Counted from the first letter of the stretch, positions 1 to 8,077 are shown. The stretch: 20,543 nt of DNA from an uncultured Bacteroidales bacterium (GCA_900552315.1 URZM01000018.1:1-20543); one strand, 5' to 3'. Numbers and translations: made by a program. Notes: generated by a model from the letters alone, not told the origin.

Positions 1-41
1 CCCCCGCAACATTATATAGAGGGGTGTCCACAATGGCGCGG

Positions 42-374
42 TCACACCGGCACAGAACCGGAGAGGCGACGGACGGTGTGCTTCAGGAGGGTGCCGTCGG
101 GAAGCGTGTAGTCGCGGACCACGACGTATTGGCCTGGACAATTCTTTATCGGAAGAATCTGCTGGGTCATGTGTACCTCCACTCCGCCGTCGACAGGGCC
201 TACGCATGGATTCCATTCCCGTGAGAGGCCTATGCTTGAACCGTAGAATATTGCCTTGGTCACAGGATATTCAATGTGCGTGGTGTCTCCCCGGGATTCA
301 GGTGAGGCGTGACTTGTCTCGGAATGAACGGCCGCAGGAGCCAACAGCGCCACGGCAAGAATCAGCTTCTTCAT
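42..374 (-). CDS. Small secreted protein of unknown function (110 aa)
   Basis: I do not recognise a family. The protein begins MKKLILAVALLAPAAVHS, a classic Sec signal peptide: two lysines, a hydrophobic core of about 12 residues and a plausible cleavage near residue 18 or 19. That leaves a mature domain of roughly 90 residues. There is no lipobox cysteine after the core, so a soluble periplasmic protein is more likely than a lipoprotein. The mature part has two cysteines, in NPCVGP and KNCPGQ, which could form one disulfide, and a polar tail with LPDGTLLKHTVRRL. It lies 47 nt downstream of the Ca-ATPase stop on the same strand and could be the last gene of that unit. A TAAATTTG box about 30 nt upstream suggests it may also have its own promoter. 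The signal peptide makes the reading frame credible; the function is unknown. Confidence 0.7.
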   Translation of the reverse strand: MKKLILAVALLAPAAVHSETSHASPESRGDTTHIEYPVTKAIFYGSSIGLSREWNPCVGPVDGGVEVHMTQQILPIKNCPGQYVVVRDYTLPDGTLLKHTVRRLSGSVPV

Positions 375-404
375 AAAAAGGTATTATGCAATATGATAGG
401 TATT

Positions 405-412
405 CAAATTTA
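405..412 (-). promoter_or_regulatory. Possible Bacteroidetes -7 box for the small secreted protein
   Basis: The minus strand reads TAAATTTG, matching TAnnTTTG, about 30 nt upstream of the start codon at 374. No matching -33 TTTG is visible at the usual 19-21 bp spacing, and that position falls inside the 3' end of the ATPase gene. It is a weak candidate. Confidence 0.35.
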
Positions 413-421
413 ACCAGTGTC

Positions 422-1339
422 TCACGTCGTTCGGGCCGTTGTCGGCCTGCCGTGAGAGGCGTGCGGATGGTGGAAAAGGCGCAGGAACTCTCCTATCAGC
501 AGCACGGGACTTGTAGCAGCCAGTATTATCAGCCAATCGAGGGGGCTGAGAGGGGTGACGTTGAAAAAGGCTCCTCCGGCCTGGACTATCAACACTTGTC
601 CGATCACTATGACCGTCGCAATGCTCAGGAAGCCTCCGGCCCCCTTGAGGTGGAAGGCCGAGCGGCCGGTGTGGAAGGCGCGGGCGTTGAACATGTTCCA
701 GAACTGCAGGAACACGAATATGGTGAAGAACAAGGACAGCTCCACGGGTGTGAGATTATGCCCTGGCGTAAGCGGGACCTGGAACACCTGCGTCATGGAG
801 TGTATGTCGGTGTGCTGGAAATACCACAGGAGTCCCAGAAGCAGGGCCACGAACACCAGTCCTTCGCCTATGATAGACTTCCACATGTCGCGGTTGATTA
901 TGAACGCGGTGCGGCTGCGTGGCTTCTCGCTCATCACGGACACCGAGGGGGGCAGTGACGCCAGCGCCATGGCGGCGAAGGTGTCCATAATCAGGTTCAC
1001 CCACAGCATCTGTGTGACGGTGAGCGGGGACTCGGTGCCCATGAAGGCTCCGCACAGCACTATGAGGCAGGCCACCACGTTCACTGTCATCTGGAACAGG
1101 ATGAAACGCTGTATGTTCTGGTACAGGGAGCGTCCCCACATCACCGCGCGGCCTATGGATGTGAATGAGTTGTCTATGATGGTTATGTCCGACGCCTCTT
1201 TGGCCACTGAGGTGCCGTCTCCCATCGAGAGACCCACATGGGCGGCCTTCAGGGCCGGGGCGTCGTTGGTGCCGTCACCCGTGACGGCGACCACCTCGTT
1301 GCCGTATTGCAGGGCCTCCACGAGACGCTTCTTGTCCAT
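422..1339 (-). CDS. Calcium-translocating P-type ATPase, C-terminal part (after frameshift)
   Basis: This is the downstream piece of the ATPase whose N-terminal part runs from 3114. Its first ATG (MDKKRLVEALQYGNEVVAV) is an internal methionine of the conserved hinge, not a true start. It carries the P-domain motif TGDGTNDAPALK, which coordinates Mg2+, and then the M5-M10 membrane region. M6 contains NLIMDTFAAMALASLPPS, which matches the Ca2+-site helix of PMCA/SERCA-type pumps. The end is PTTARTT with stop TGA at 424-422. Alone it lacks the actuator and nucleotide-binding domains, the phosphorylated Asp and M1-M4, so it should not pump. Joined to the other part it would give about 895 residues, normal for a PMCA-type pump. 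The family assignment is firm; whether any full-length protein is made is not. Confidence 0.85.
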   Translation of the reverse strand: MDKKRLVEALQYGNEVVAVTGDGTNDAPALKAAHVGLSMGDGTSVAKEASDITIIDNSFTSIGRAVMWGRSLYQNIQRFILFQMTVNVVACLIVLCGAFMGTESPLTVTQMLWVNLIMDTFAAMALASLPPSVSVMSEKPRSRTAFIINRDMWKSIIGEGLVFVALLLGLLWYFQHTDIHSMTQVFQVPLTPGHNLTPVELSLFFTIFVFLQFWNMFNARAFHTGRSAFHLKGAGGFLSIATVIVIGQVLIVQAGGAFFNVTPLSPLDWLIILAATSPVLLIGEFLRLFHHPHASHGRPTTARTT

Positions 1340-3114
1340 GGGGCGCGTGCTATTATCTTGAGTTCCGGGGCCTGGAGCCGCAGCTGCTCGTCCGTCATGG
1401 CGGATATGTCAGCGCCGGTGGTGATATTGCGGTCCGAGTCCTTGGAGTCGTCCCAGAGTCCTATCTGCCGCCCTATCTCCTTGGCGGTGGGCGCGGTGTC
1501 GCCTGTCACCACCTTGACCTGTATGCCCGCGTCGAGCACCTGGCGCACGGCGGCCGGCACATCGGAGCGTACAGGGTCGGATATGGCGGCTATTCCGAGG
1601 AAAGAGAGCCGGTCGGCCACGAGGGCCGAGTCCTTGACACCCGGTTCGTCATCGGCCAGTATCTGATATGCGAAGCCGAGCGTGCGCATGGCCTGAGCCT
1701 GGTAGCCCAGCAGCACTGCGTCTATTCCCTCCTTGGTCAGACCTGACTTGTCCCGGCACAGGGAGAATACTATCTCCGGAGCCCCCTTCACGTACAATAT
1801 ACGTCTGCCGGAGGCGGAGCGCACCACTGTGGCCATGTACTTGCGCTCGGTGGAGAAGGGCACCTCGTTCTCCACTGTGGCCTGCCCGCGCAAAGACCGG
1901 TAGTCCACGCCTCGTGCGTGCATCCAGAGCAGGAGCGCACCCTCAGTGGGATTGCCGAGCACACGGGGGGTGGAGTCCGACATGTCGAGCTGGGCAGTGG
2001 AATTGAGGGCGAGACCCTCATAAATCACATCTTCGGGTGGATTGCCGAAGAACTCTGTCTTGTAGACCTGCATGCGGTTCTGGGTGAGAGTGCCGGTCTT
2101 GTCCGTGCATATCACGGTGGTGGCCCCCATTGTCTCGCAGGCGTGCATCTTGCGCACCAGGTTGTTGGTCTTGAGCATCCGGCGCATGGAATAGGCCAGA
2201 GAGAGGGTCACGGCCATCGGCAACCCCTCGGGCACAGCCACCACAATCAGCGCCACGGCTATCATCACGGACTGAAGCACCTCGGTGGAGAGGGTAATCC
2301 ATGAGAAATCGGAGTTGGTTACGAAAAACATGACAAGCCTTCCGACCACCACCAGGGCGGCCACTATGTAGCTCATCTTCGAGATCAGCACACCCAGGCG
2401 CTCGAGCTGTTCGGTAAGCGGTGTCTTGACCGAGTTGTCGATGCGCGCTGCCTCGAACACCTTGCCGCTCTCCGTGGTGTCGCCAACTGCGGTGGCGCGC
2501 ATCACCCCGTGTCCCTCCATCACGTTAGTGCCTTTCATCACATGGTCGGATGGGAATGTAGCCTCCGGGTCGAAATGTTCCGGATCCGTGGTCTTGTGGG
2601 CCATCGGTTCGCCGGTGAGCGTTGACTCGTCTACGTTCAGCGACATTGCTTCGAGCAGTGTTCCGTCGGCTGGAATCTCGCATCCTGTGTTGAGGATTAT
2701 TATATCCCCGACCACCACGTCCTTCTTGGGAATCTCACATACGTTGCCGTCGCGTATCACCTGCACCGGGTCGTCATCGTTCACCTGGTTCAGCAGGTCA
2801 AACTCCTTGTCGGCTTTCATCTCGAAAAAGAATGAAAGCCCCGTGGCCAGTATAATGGCCATGAAGATGCCTGTCGGCTCGAAGAACACGCCTGCACCGT
2901 CATCACTGTGCAGGCCCCAGTACTCGTAGCAGGAAATACCGATGGAGAGCACACCGGCTATCATGAGAATTATGATGAGAGGGTCCGAGAACTTGGAGAG
3001 GAAGCGCTTCCAAAGAGGAGTCTTGGCGGCAGGGCTGAGCACGTTCATGCCATGCTGCCTGCGGCTCTCGAGCACCTCGGAAGAGGTGAGGCCTGTATAA
3101 CGGGTATTTTCCAT
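1249..3114 (-). CDS. Calcium-translocating P-type ATPase (PMCA type), N-terminal part, frameshifted
   Basis: Family members are inner-membrane pumps that use ATP to export Ca2+. In order the protein shows a cation-ATPase N-terminal region, M1-M2 (about residues 36-100), the actuator motif LTGEP, M3-M4 with VAVPEGLPMAV (a Ca2+-site helix), the phosphorylation motif CTDKTGTLTQN near residue 338, the nucleotide-domain motif KGAPE near 443, and GDTAPTAKEIG near 535. Homology stops at IIARA (near residue 590); the next conserved residues, PMDKKRLVEAL, are in another frame. The last 30 or so residues here are therefore frameshift junk. The lesion is in a C-run at 1340-1343 (net loss of one base modulo three). 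Because the family usually has two residues between R and P of this motif, a 4-nt loss of a CGCC-like repeat fits better than a single base. The start codon overlaps the FKBP stop by one base (TGATG), which suggests coupled translation. Confidence 0.88.
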   Translation of the reverse strand: MENTRYTGLTSSEVLESRRQHGMNVLSPAAKTPLWKRFLSKFSDPLIIILMIAGVLSIGISCYEYWGLHSDDGAGVFFEPTGIFMAIILATGLSFFFEMKADKEFDLLNQVNDDDPVQVIRDGNVCEIPKKDVVVGDIIILNTGCEIPADGTLLEAMSLNVDESTLTGEPMAHKTTDPEHFDPEATFPSDHVMKGTNVMEGHGVMRATAVGDTTESGKVFEAARIDNSVKTPLTEQLERLGVLISKMSYIVAALVVVGRLVMFFVTNSDFSWITLSTEVLQSVMIAVALIVVAVPEGLPMAVTLSLAYSMRRMLKTNNLVRKMHACETMGATTVICTDKTGTLTQNRMQVYKTEFFGNPPEDVIYEGLALNSTAQLDMSDSTPRVLGNPTEGALLLWMHARGVDYRSLRGQATVENEVPFSTERKYMATVVRSASGRRILYVKGAPEIVFSLCRDKSGLTKEGIDAVLLGYQAQAMRTLGFAYQILADDEPGVKDSALVADRLSFLGIAAISDPVRSDVPAAVRQVLDAGIQVKVVTGDTAPTAKEIGRQIGLWDDSKDSDRNITTGADISAMTDEQLRLQAPELKIIARAPWTRSVSWRPCNTATRWSPSRVTAPTTPRP

Positions 3115-3512
3115 CAGTTTACAGCTAAGAGTTGTATGTCAAATATGAGTGTCGATCCGCCGGGTATGCCCGGCTGGTTCAGTTTGCCGTAAGCCTGCTC
3201 GGCAGGTATATATACCTCCCAGCGGTCTCCGGGACGCATCTTGCACAAGGCGATTGACCATCCAGGTATGAGGTCGCGCAGACGGAAGGCGGGAGGCGTG
3301 CCGCCACGACTGCTGTCGAATGTCTTGCCATTGATGGTCCTGCCCGTGTAATGTACCGTCACCACGCTTCCCCTGTTTGGGGAAACGCCTCCGGCGTTGC
3401 CGCTGTTCAGCACCTTGTAGAAAACGCCCCTGTCCAGGGGCTTCACGCCCGGCTCTTGGGATTTATCGGCGAGCCACTGCCTGTTTTTGAGTATATAGTC
3501 TTGTTTGCTCAT
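3114..3512 (-). CDS. FKBP-type peptidyl-prolyl cis-trans isomerase (132 aa)
   Basis: FKBPs catalyse cis-trans isomerisation of Xaa-Pro bonds and assist folding. The C-terminal 85 or so residues are a full FKBP domain: VTVHYTGRTINGKTFDSS (about 51-68), a hydrophobic-pocket segment with LIPGWSIAL (81-89), MRPGDRWEVYIPAEQAYG (92-109) and GGSTLIFDIQLL (118-129). There is no signal peptide, so it is predicted to be cytoplasmic, unlike the many lipoprotein FKBPs of Bacteroidetes. The N-terminal 45 residues are a short polar lead with no dimerisation domain that I can identify. Its stop overlaps the ATPase start, and a very good promoter lies about 55 nt upstream, so it is the first gene of that transcript. 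Whether it helps the pump fold is only a guess from gene order. Confidence 0.93.
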   Translation of the reverse strand: MSKQDYILKNRQWLADKSQEPGVKPLDRGVFYKVLNSGNAGGVSPNRGSVVTVHYTGRTINGKTFDSSRGGTPPAFRLRDLIPGWSIALCKMRPGDRWEVYIPAEQAYGKLNQPGIPGGSTLIFDIQLLAVN

Positions 3513-3567
3513 CTTTTGGGGTATATATGATGCAGGACACCTTATGCAGGAAATCCTAACTGGATTG

Positions 3568-3599
3568 CAAAAGTACTCAATATATCCAATGCGCCCAAA
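3568..3599 (-). promoter_or_regulatory. Bacteroidetes promoter for the FKBP / Ca-ATPase unit
   Basis: Read on the minus strand, TTTG (3599-3596) is followed by a 20-bp spacer and TACTTTTG (3575-3568). This is a full match to the Bacteroides housekeeping-sigma consensus TTTG-N19-21-TAnnTTTG. The transcript should start near 3562, leaving a leader of about 50 nt before the FKBP start codon. Confidence 0.75.
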
Positions 3600-3691
3600 T
3601 TAAATTTTTGTTGCATGTATGAAATTGGAGGCGATGGAAAAAAGGTAATGATTGCATACATTTGGTTATCGTACATGCCGGGGCTTCTTAT

Positions 3692-3699
3692 TAATTTTG
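3692..3699 (+). promoter_or_regulatory. Possible -7 box for the TonB-dependent receptor
   Basis: TAATTTTG matches TAnnTTTG and lies about 110 nt upstream of the receptor start, in the 233-nt divergent region between FKBP and the receptor. The nearest TTTG (3661-3664) is 27 bp upstream, which is too far, so the -33 element is missing or degenerate. I see no other structure in this intergenic region. Confidence 0.4.
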
Positions 3700-3808
3700 C
3701 AGCCGGATAGGGCTGTGTGTCTATGGCCCGGACATCTTATGGATTTTGCCCGCGTGGACGGTCACTGCCTGTGGCTGTCAGAGGGCGCCGATATGTTTTT
3801 TAGTTATT

Positions 3809-5723
3809 ATGTATATGATTGAGATAAAGGAAATTCCGTTTTCCGTACTGGCGTTTTGCATGTGTTTCCCGGTTATGGCGCATGGTTCGGAAGATACTGA
3901 CAGTGTTCGCCAGTTGCCTCAGGTTGAGGTGGTGGCGGAGGCCGGGAAAGCTCCGGTGCAGCTGCTTCCGCTGGACGTGCGTGTCATAGACAGCGCCGAG
4001 ATAGACGAGAGTCGTCAGGCCAACGTCTTGCCCGTGTTGCAGCACAGGGTACCCGGCATGTTCGTCACCCAGAGGGGCATGGCCGGTTACGGCGTGAGCA
4101 ACGATGCCGCAGGGGCGGTGAGCGTGCGCGGGGTCGGCGGTGTAGGTAAGGTGCTGTTCCTGATTGACGGACAGCCCCAGTGGGCAGGCGTGTTCGGTCA
4201 CTCCTTGCCTGACACATACGTGAGCGGAGACATAGAGAAGGCAGAGGTGGTGAGCGGTCCGGCTTCCATGCTCTACGGCTCTGGCGCCATGGGCGGCTCG
4301 GTTAACCTGATAACCCGCAGAGCCTCGGACCTTGGCTTGTCAGGCTCTCTGAGAACCATGGCAGGAAGCTACGGCACCATGAACTACGGGGGACGCGTAG
4401 GCTACAGCGACAGCAAGTGGCGCGCCTTGGCAAGCGCGAGCTATGAGCGTTCTGACGGCAATCGGCGCGGCATGGGGTATTGGCTCGCAAACCAGTATGC
4501 CAACCTGGAGTACGATTTCTCTTCGCACTGGGCGGCGGGAGCGAACGTCATGGTCACGGAGACCCGTGCCGAAAATGCAGGCTCGGTATATGAAGCGCGT
4601 CCGAAGGGGATGTGGACCAAGATGCTGAGAACCACCACGTCGGTGTTTGTCAAGAACAGATATGCGGTGACTCAAGGGGGCATACAAGCTTACTATAACT
4701 GGGGACGGCACAAGATAGATGACGGCCTTCGCAACGGGCAGCCACGTGACTACCTCTTCAATTCCAAGGACTACAATATGGGCATTACCGCCTACCAGAC
4801 CGTGAAGCCGTGGGAAGGGAATGACCTTAGCCTCGGTGTGGATTTCAAGCATTGGGGCGGCAGCGCATGGAACTCCAAGAAGGAGGACGGAGCCAAGACC
4901 ATGATCACGGACAGGCACGTCAACGAGATTGCGGGCTATGCCATGATGCAGCAGGCGTTCTTCAGCGATGTGCTGAACCTGAACGCGGGGGTGCGCCTGG
5001 AACATTCCTCGCAGTTCGGCAACGAATGGGTGCCTCAGGCAGGATTCATATTCCGGCCGTTGGAGCGTGGGAGCCTTAAATTCAGTTACGGCAAGGGGTT
5101 CCGTTCCCCGAACATACGCGAGCTGTATATGTACGGGCCGCGCAATCCCTATCTTGAGCCGGAACGCATGAACAGTTTCGAGGTGGAACTGCGTCAGAGC
5201 ATCGCGGGATGTGTGGACGCCGGGCTGGCGCTCTATTATATAAACGGCGACAACCTTATCCAGCAGGTGATGGTGGACGGGTCTGCGCTGAACATGAACA
5301 CCGGCAAGTTCATCAACAAGGGCTTTGAACTCGACATGTCATGGCTCGTAGCTCCGGATTGGTCCGAAGAAGATCCTGCTGCGCTGCGACTTCAACGTTC
5401 CCCAGGACAAGGTGACAGGCGAGATCACCAGCGACAAGCGTATTGTGGCCGCGCCGCGCAACAAGCTTTTCGGAGAGGTGGATTTCACGCCGGGGCATTG
5501 GTCGTTCAATCTCAATGTGCAGGGCATCTGGGGGCTTTATACGGAGCGCACCACGGAGAGTTATGTCCTGCTGGGCGCAAGGGCTGCCTACACCGTGCCG
5601 TCGGCCACCCCGCTGACTCTCTTTGTGAAAGGCGAGAACCTGACCGCTGCCAAGTATCAAATCAATTACGGGTTTCCGATGCCGCGTGCCACGTTCATGG
5701 CCGGGGCGGAAATCAAATTCTGA
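3809..5723 (+). CDS. TonB-dependent outer-membrane receptor, reading frame broken near 5366
   Basis: This is a BtuB-like TonB-dependent receptor, an outer-membrane barrel importing an unidentified ligand. I take the start at ATG 3809 or 3815, because the frame extends back to a TTG at 3746 with non-signal-like residues. The hydrophobic stretch FSVLAFCMCFPVMAHG is a plausible signal peptide. The plug domain (about residues 30-150) contains VSVRGVGGVGKVLFLIDG and GPASMLYGSGAMGGSVNLIT. Barrel strands follow, with GKGFRSPNIRELYMYGPRNP late in the barrel. Homology in this frame ends at MSWLVAPDWS (about 5365). The last strands resume in the +1 frame from AAPRNKLFGEVDFTPGHW to the terminal MAGAEIKF and stop TGA at 5721-5723. 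Between them lies a stretch resembling phosphoglycerate kinase (separate entry). As written the gene cannot make an intact barrel. Confidence 0.85.
5366..5453 (+). other. Phosphoglycerate-kinase-like patch inside the receptor gene
   Basis: In the frame that includes the GTG at 5412, this stretch reads KKILLRCDFNVP, then QDKVTGEIT, then SDKRIVAA. The first segment fits the phosphoglycerate kinase signature (K/hydrophobic x3-R-x-D-F-N-V-P). The last fits the R-I-x-A-A segment that follows it in PGK at the same spacing. Nothing like this belongs in a TonB barrel, where a strand ending in a YSYLH-type motif would be expected at this point. The host barrel resumes at PRNKLFGE, directly after the alanines. 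The patch is about 88 nt and leaves the two halves of the receptor in different frames. Confidence 0.65.
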
Positions 5724-5743
5724 ACAAATCAAAAATCGACGAT

Positions 5744-6415
5744 ATGAAACCATTTATAGTGTGCCATATGATGGAGTCGGCAGACGGACGTGTGGCTTGT
5801 GACATGGTAGACAAGATCAGCGGCGACGAATATTATGAGGCTCTCGACTCGTATGGCTGCCAGGCTTTTGTGGAAGGTAAGCTCTCCTATCAGATACACC
5901 ATTGCGGATTCATCCCTTTCAAAGCCACAGACCCCGCTCCGGTGGGCAAGGAAGATGTGTTTGTGGGCGAGAGAGGGGAGTCCCTTTCGGTGTCGGTGGA
6001 CACACATGGCACGTTGCTGTGGGAGAACGGCGACAACAAGGGGCGCGTATGCCTGGTGAGCGAACAGGCTCCGGTGGAGTATCTGCGGTATCTCAAGGAC
6101 AAAGGTATTTCTTACATAGCCACAGGCAAGGAGTCCATCGACCTTCCCCGTGCCATGGAGTTGCTGGCCGGGCATTTCGGTGTGCGACGCTTGGCCGTGG
6201 TAGGCGGAGGCAAAATAAACGGAGGCTTTCTGGCAGCGGGACTTATCGACGAGCTTAGCGTGATGATAGCACCCGGCATCGACGGTCGCACCGGGCAACC
6301 CTCCCTTTTCGACGGTATCCGGGACAGGGACGGCTTTTTGCCATGCAAATTGGCCCTAAGGGAAGTCTCCACAGTCGGCGACAGCGTGATTTGGGCCAAA
6401 TACGGAGTGTTGTAG
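5744..6415 (+). CDS. RibD C-terminal / dihydrofolate reductase-like protein (223 aa)
   Basis: This is a free-standing RibD_C (DHFR-fold) domain protein. The family reduces pteridine- or pyrimidine-like substrates with NAD(P)H; examples are the ribosylaminopyrimidinone-phosphate reductases of riboflavin synthesis. The N-terminus (MKPFIVCHMMESADGRVA) is the first beta strand and substrate loop. The NADPH-binding motif GGGKINGG is at residues 154-161, followed by LAAGLIDELSVMIAP, the typical C-terminal signature. No RibD deaminase domain is present and no riboflavin genes are adjacent, so the substrate cannot be named. I start it at ATG 5744, 20 nt after the true receptor stop. Because of the receptor frameshift, an open frame runs from the receptor N-terminus straight into this gene. 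That apparent 889-residue fusion is an artefact in my reading, since the domain is complete without it. Confidence 0.85.
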   Translation: MKPFIVCHMMESADGRVACDMVDKISGDEYYEALDSYGCQAFVEGKLSYQIHHCGFIPFKATDPAPVGKEDVFVGERGESLSVSVDTHGTLLWENGDNKGRVCLVSEQAPVEYLRYLKDKGISYIATGKESIDLPRAMELLAGHFGVRRLAVVGGGKINGGFLAAGLIDELSVMIAPGIDGRTGQPSLFDGIRDRDGFLPCKLALREVSTVGDSVIWAKYGVL

Positions 6416-6476
6416 TGAACTTTATGCGTGGATGGTATGTTGTAGGTGCATAATCATTAAATCATAGTATTGTATT

Positions 6477-7490
6477 ATGAATTATCTGACCCAAGACAAA
6501 CTCGTGATAGTGGGAGCCGCCGGCATGATAGGCTCCAACATGGCCCAGACAGCCATCATGATGAACCTTACCCCCAATATCTGCCTCTATGACCCGTATG
6601 CGCCCGCTCTGGAAGGAGTGGCTGAGGAATTGCGCCATTGCGGTTTCGAGGGAGCGAATATCACATTCACTTCCGACATAAAGGAGGCTCTGACCGGAGC
6701 CAAGTATATAGTCAACTCGGGCGGTGCCGCACGCAAGGCCGGCATGACCCGCGAGGACTTGCTCAAAGGCAACGCGGCCATAGCCGAGCAGTTCGGTAAG
6801 GACGTGAGAAGCTATTGTCCGGATGTGAAGCATATAGCCGTTATATTCAACCCTGCCGACATCACGGGCCTGATTACGCTCCTGTACTCCGGCCTCAAGC
6901 CTTCGCAGGTGACCACGCTTGCGGCGCTCGACAGCACGCGTCTGCGCAGCGAGTTGGCCAAGTATCTGCATCTTCCCGCAGACGAGATCAAGAATTGCCG
7001 CACCTATGGCGGCCACGGGGAGCAGATGGCGGTGTTCGCCTCTACCGCCACTGTCGCAGGGCAGCCCCTTTCTGAAATCATAGGTACCGAGAAGATGCCC
7101 GATGAGGCCTGGGAGGAGATCAGGACACGTGTGGTGCAGGGAGGCAAGAACATAATCGACCTCCGAGGCCGCTCGTCGTTCCAGAGTCCCGCGTACCTCT
7201 CGATTGAGATGATTGCCGCAGCTATGGGCGGAAAACCATTCCGGTGGCCGGCCGGTGTATATGTCAACAATGACCGTTACAGCCATATAATGATGGCTAT
7301 GGAGACCGATATCACCGCCGACGGCGTAAGCTGCACTCCGGTGAAGGGTACTCCCGAGGAGCAGGCCGAGCTTGACAAGAGCTACAAGCACCTTTGCGCC
7401 CTGCGCGACGAGGTTATAGCCCTTGGGGTGATGCCTCCCATAGAGGATTGGACCTCGCTCAATCCCTACCTTGACGAGAAGACTTGCTGA
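6477..7490 (+). CDS. mdh: Malate dehydrogenase (337 aa)
   Basis: Lactate/malate dehydrogenase family; it interconverts malate and oxaloacetate with NAD(H) in the cytoplasm. The Rossmann nucleotide motif GAAGMIGS is at residues 13-20. The substrate-loop signature GGAARKAGMTREDLL is at 82-96, NPAD at 125-128, and LDSTRLRSELA with the substrate-binding Arg at 151-161. The catalytic His is H180 in TYGGHGEQMAVF. The spacing of these motifs is normal and the length of 337 is typical of the slightly longer Bacteroidales enzyme. The ATG lies 61 nt after the reductase stop. A TAGTATTG sequence just upstream is only a poor promoter match. Its stop TGA overlaps the start of the next gene by one base, so the two are probably translated together. 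Confidence 0.92.
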   Translation: MNYLTQDKLVIVGAAGMIGSNMAQTAIMMNLTPNICLYDPYAPALEGVAEELRHCGFEGANITFTSDIKEALTGAKYIVNSGGAARKAGMTREDLLKGNAAIAEQFGKDVRSYCPDVKHIAVIFNPADITGLITLLYSGLKPSQVTTLAALDSTRLRSELAKYLHLPADEIKNCRTYGGHGEQMAVFASTATVAGQPLSEIIGTEKMPDEAWEEIRTRVVQGGKNIIDLRGRSSFQSPAYLSIEMIAAAMGGKPFRWPAGVYVNNDRYSHIMMAMETDITADGVSCTPVKGTPEEQAELDKSYKHLCALRDEVIALGVMPPIEDWTSLNPYLDEKTC

Positions 7491-7999
7491 TGGTGATAGC
7501 GGCAAAAGATTTCAAGACAGAATATGGAACACTCCGCATAGGCGAAATCGCCGGTGCGGTGTGTTTCTGTTATTTCACGCATGGGCCGGAGGTGTCTGCC
7601 CGTGTGGCACGAGAGCTTGGCGCGAGGCTTGTGTTTTGCTCGACTCCCCTGCTTGAGAGGGCGGCTGTACAGATGGCAGAGTACCTGTGTGGTAAACGTA
7701 GGTCATTCGATATACCGGTCAGGCTGGTGGGGACTGATTTCCGCCGCAAGGTGTGGACAGAACTGATGAGGGTGGAATATGGCAGCACGGTGACCTATGG
7801 CGAGTTGGCCGAGAGAGTGGGGCATGGCGGTTCCGCACGTGCCGCAGGGGGCGCTGTAGGGGCGAACCCTCTGTTCGCTATAGTGCCGTGTCACCGTGTC
7901 AAGGCAGTCAAAGGACTCGGCGGCTTCGCGTGGGGAGTCGGCATGAAGGCCCGTTTGCTTCAGATGGAGGCGGGGAACGTGGGCATACTTGGGCAATGA
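7490..7999 (+). CDS. ogt: MGMT-family methylated-DNA-cysteine methyltransferase (169 aa)
   Basis: Members transfer the alkyl group from O6-alkylguanine in DNA to their own cysteine. The DNA-binding/active-site domain occupies residues 84-160: DFRRKVWTELMRVEYGSTVTYGELAE (winged helix), then GSARAAGGAVGANP, which includes the arginine-finger region, and the active site PCHRV with Cys134. The histidine and arginine after the cysteine are intact, so it is a true alkyltransferase rather than a Cys-less ATL protein. The N-terminal 80 residues are the degenerate ribonuclease-H-like domain typical of Ogt. There is no AraC/Ada DNA-binding domain. I use ATG 7490, which overlaps the mdh stop (TGATG), in preference to the TTG at 7484. 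About 100 nt with a strong promoter follow before dedA, so this ends the upstream unit. Confidence 0.9.
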   Translation: MVIAAKDFKTEYGTLRIGEIAGAVCFCYFTHGPEVSARVARELGARLVFCSTPLLERAAVQMAEYLCGKRRSFDIPVRLVGTDFRRKVWTELMRVEYGSTVTYGELAERVGHGGSARAAGGAVGANPLFAIVPCHRVKAVKGLGGFAWGVGMKARLLQMEAGNVGILGQ

Positions 8000-8045
8000 T
8001 TGAATGAGGACAGAACAGGTGATGGGGCATCTATGCCGGGCCGTT

Positions 8046-8077
8046 TTTGGTTCGGTCTGCTTTTTTAACTAACTTTG
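8046..8077 (+). promoter_or_regulatory. Bacteroidetes promoter for dedA-rpe
   Basis: TTTG (8046-8049), a 20-bp spacer and TAACTTTG (8070-8077) fully match the Bacteroides consensus. Transcription should begin near 8083, about 18 nt before the ATG at 8101. This rules out the longer open frame back to 8047 as a translated start. Confidence 0.78.

Noticed and set aside
6465..6472. TAGTATTG just before mdh as a leaderless promoter
   Set aside because: One mismatch in the core TTTG and no -33 element; mdh is better explained by read-through from the upstream gene.
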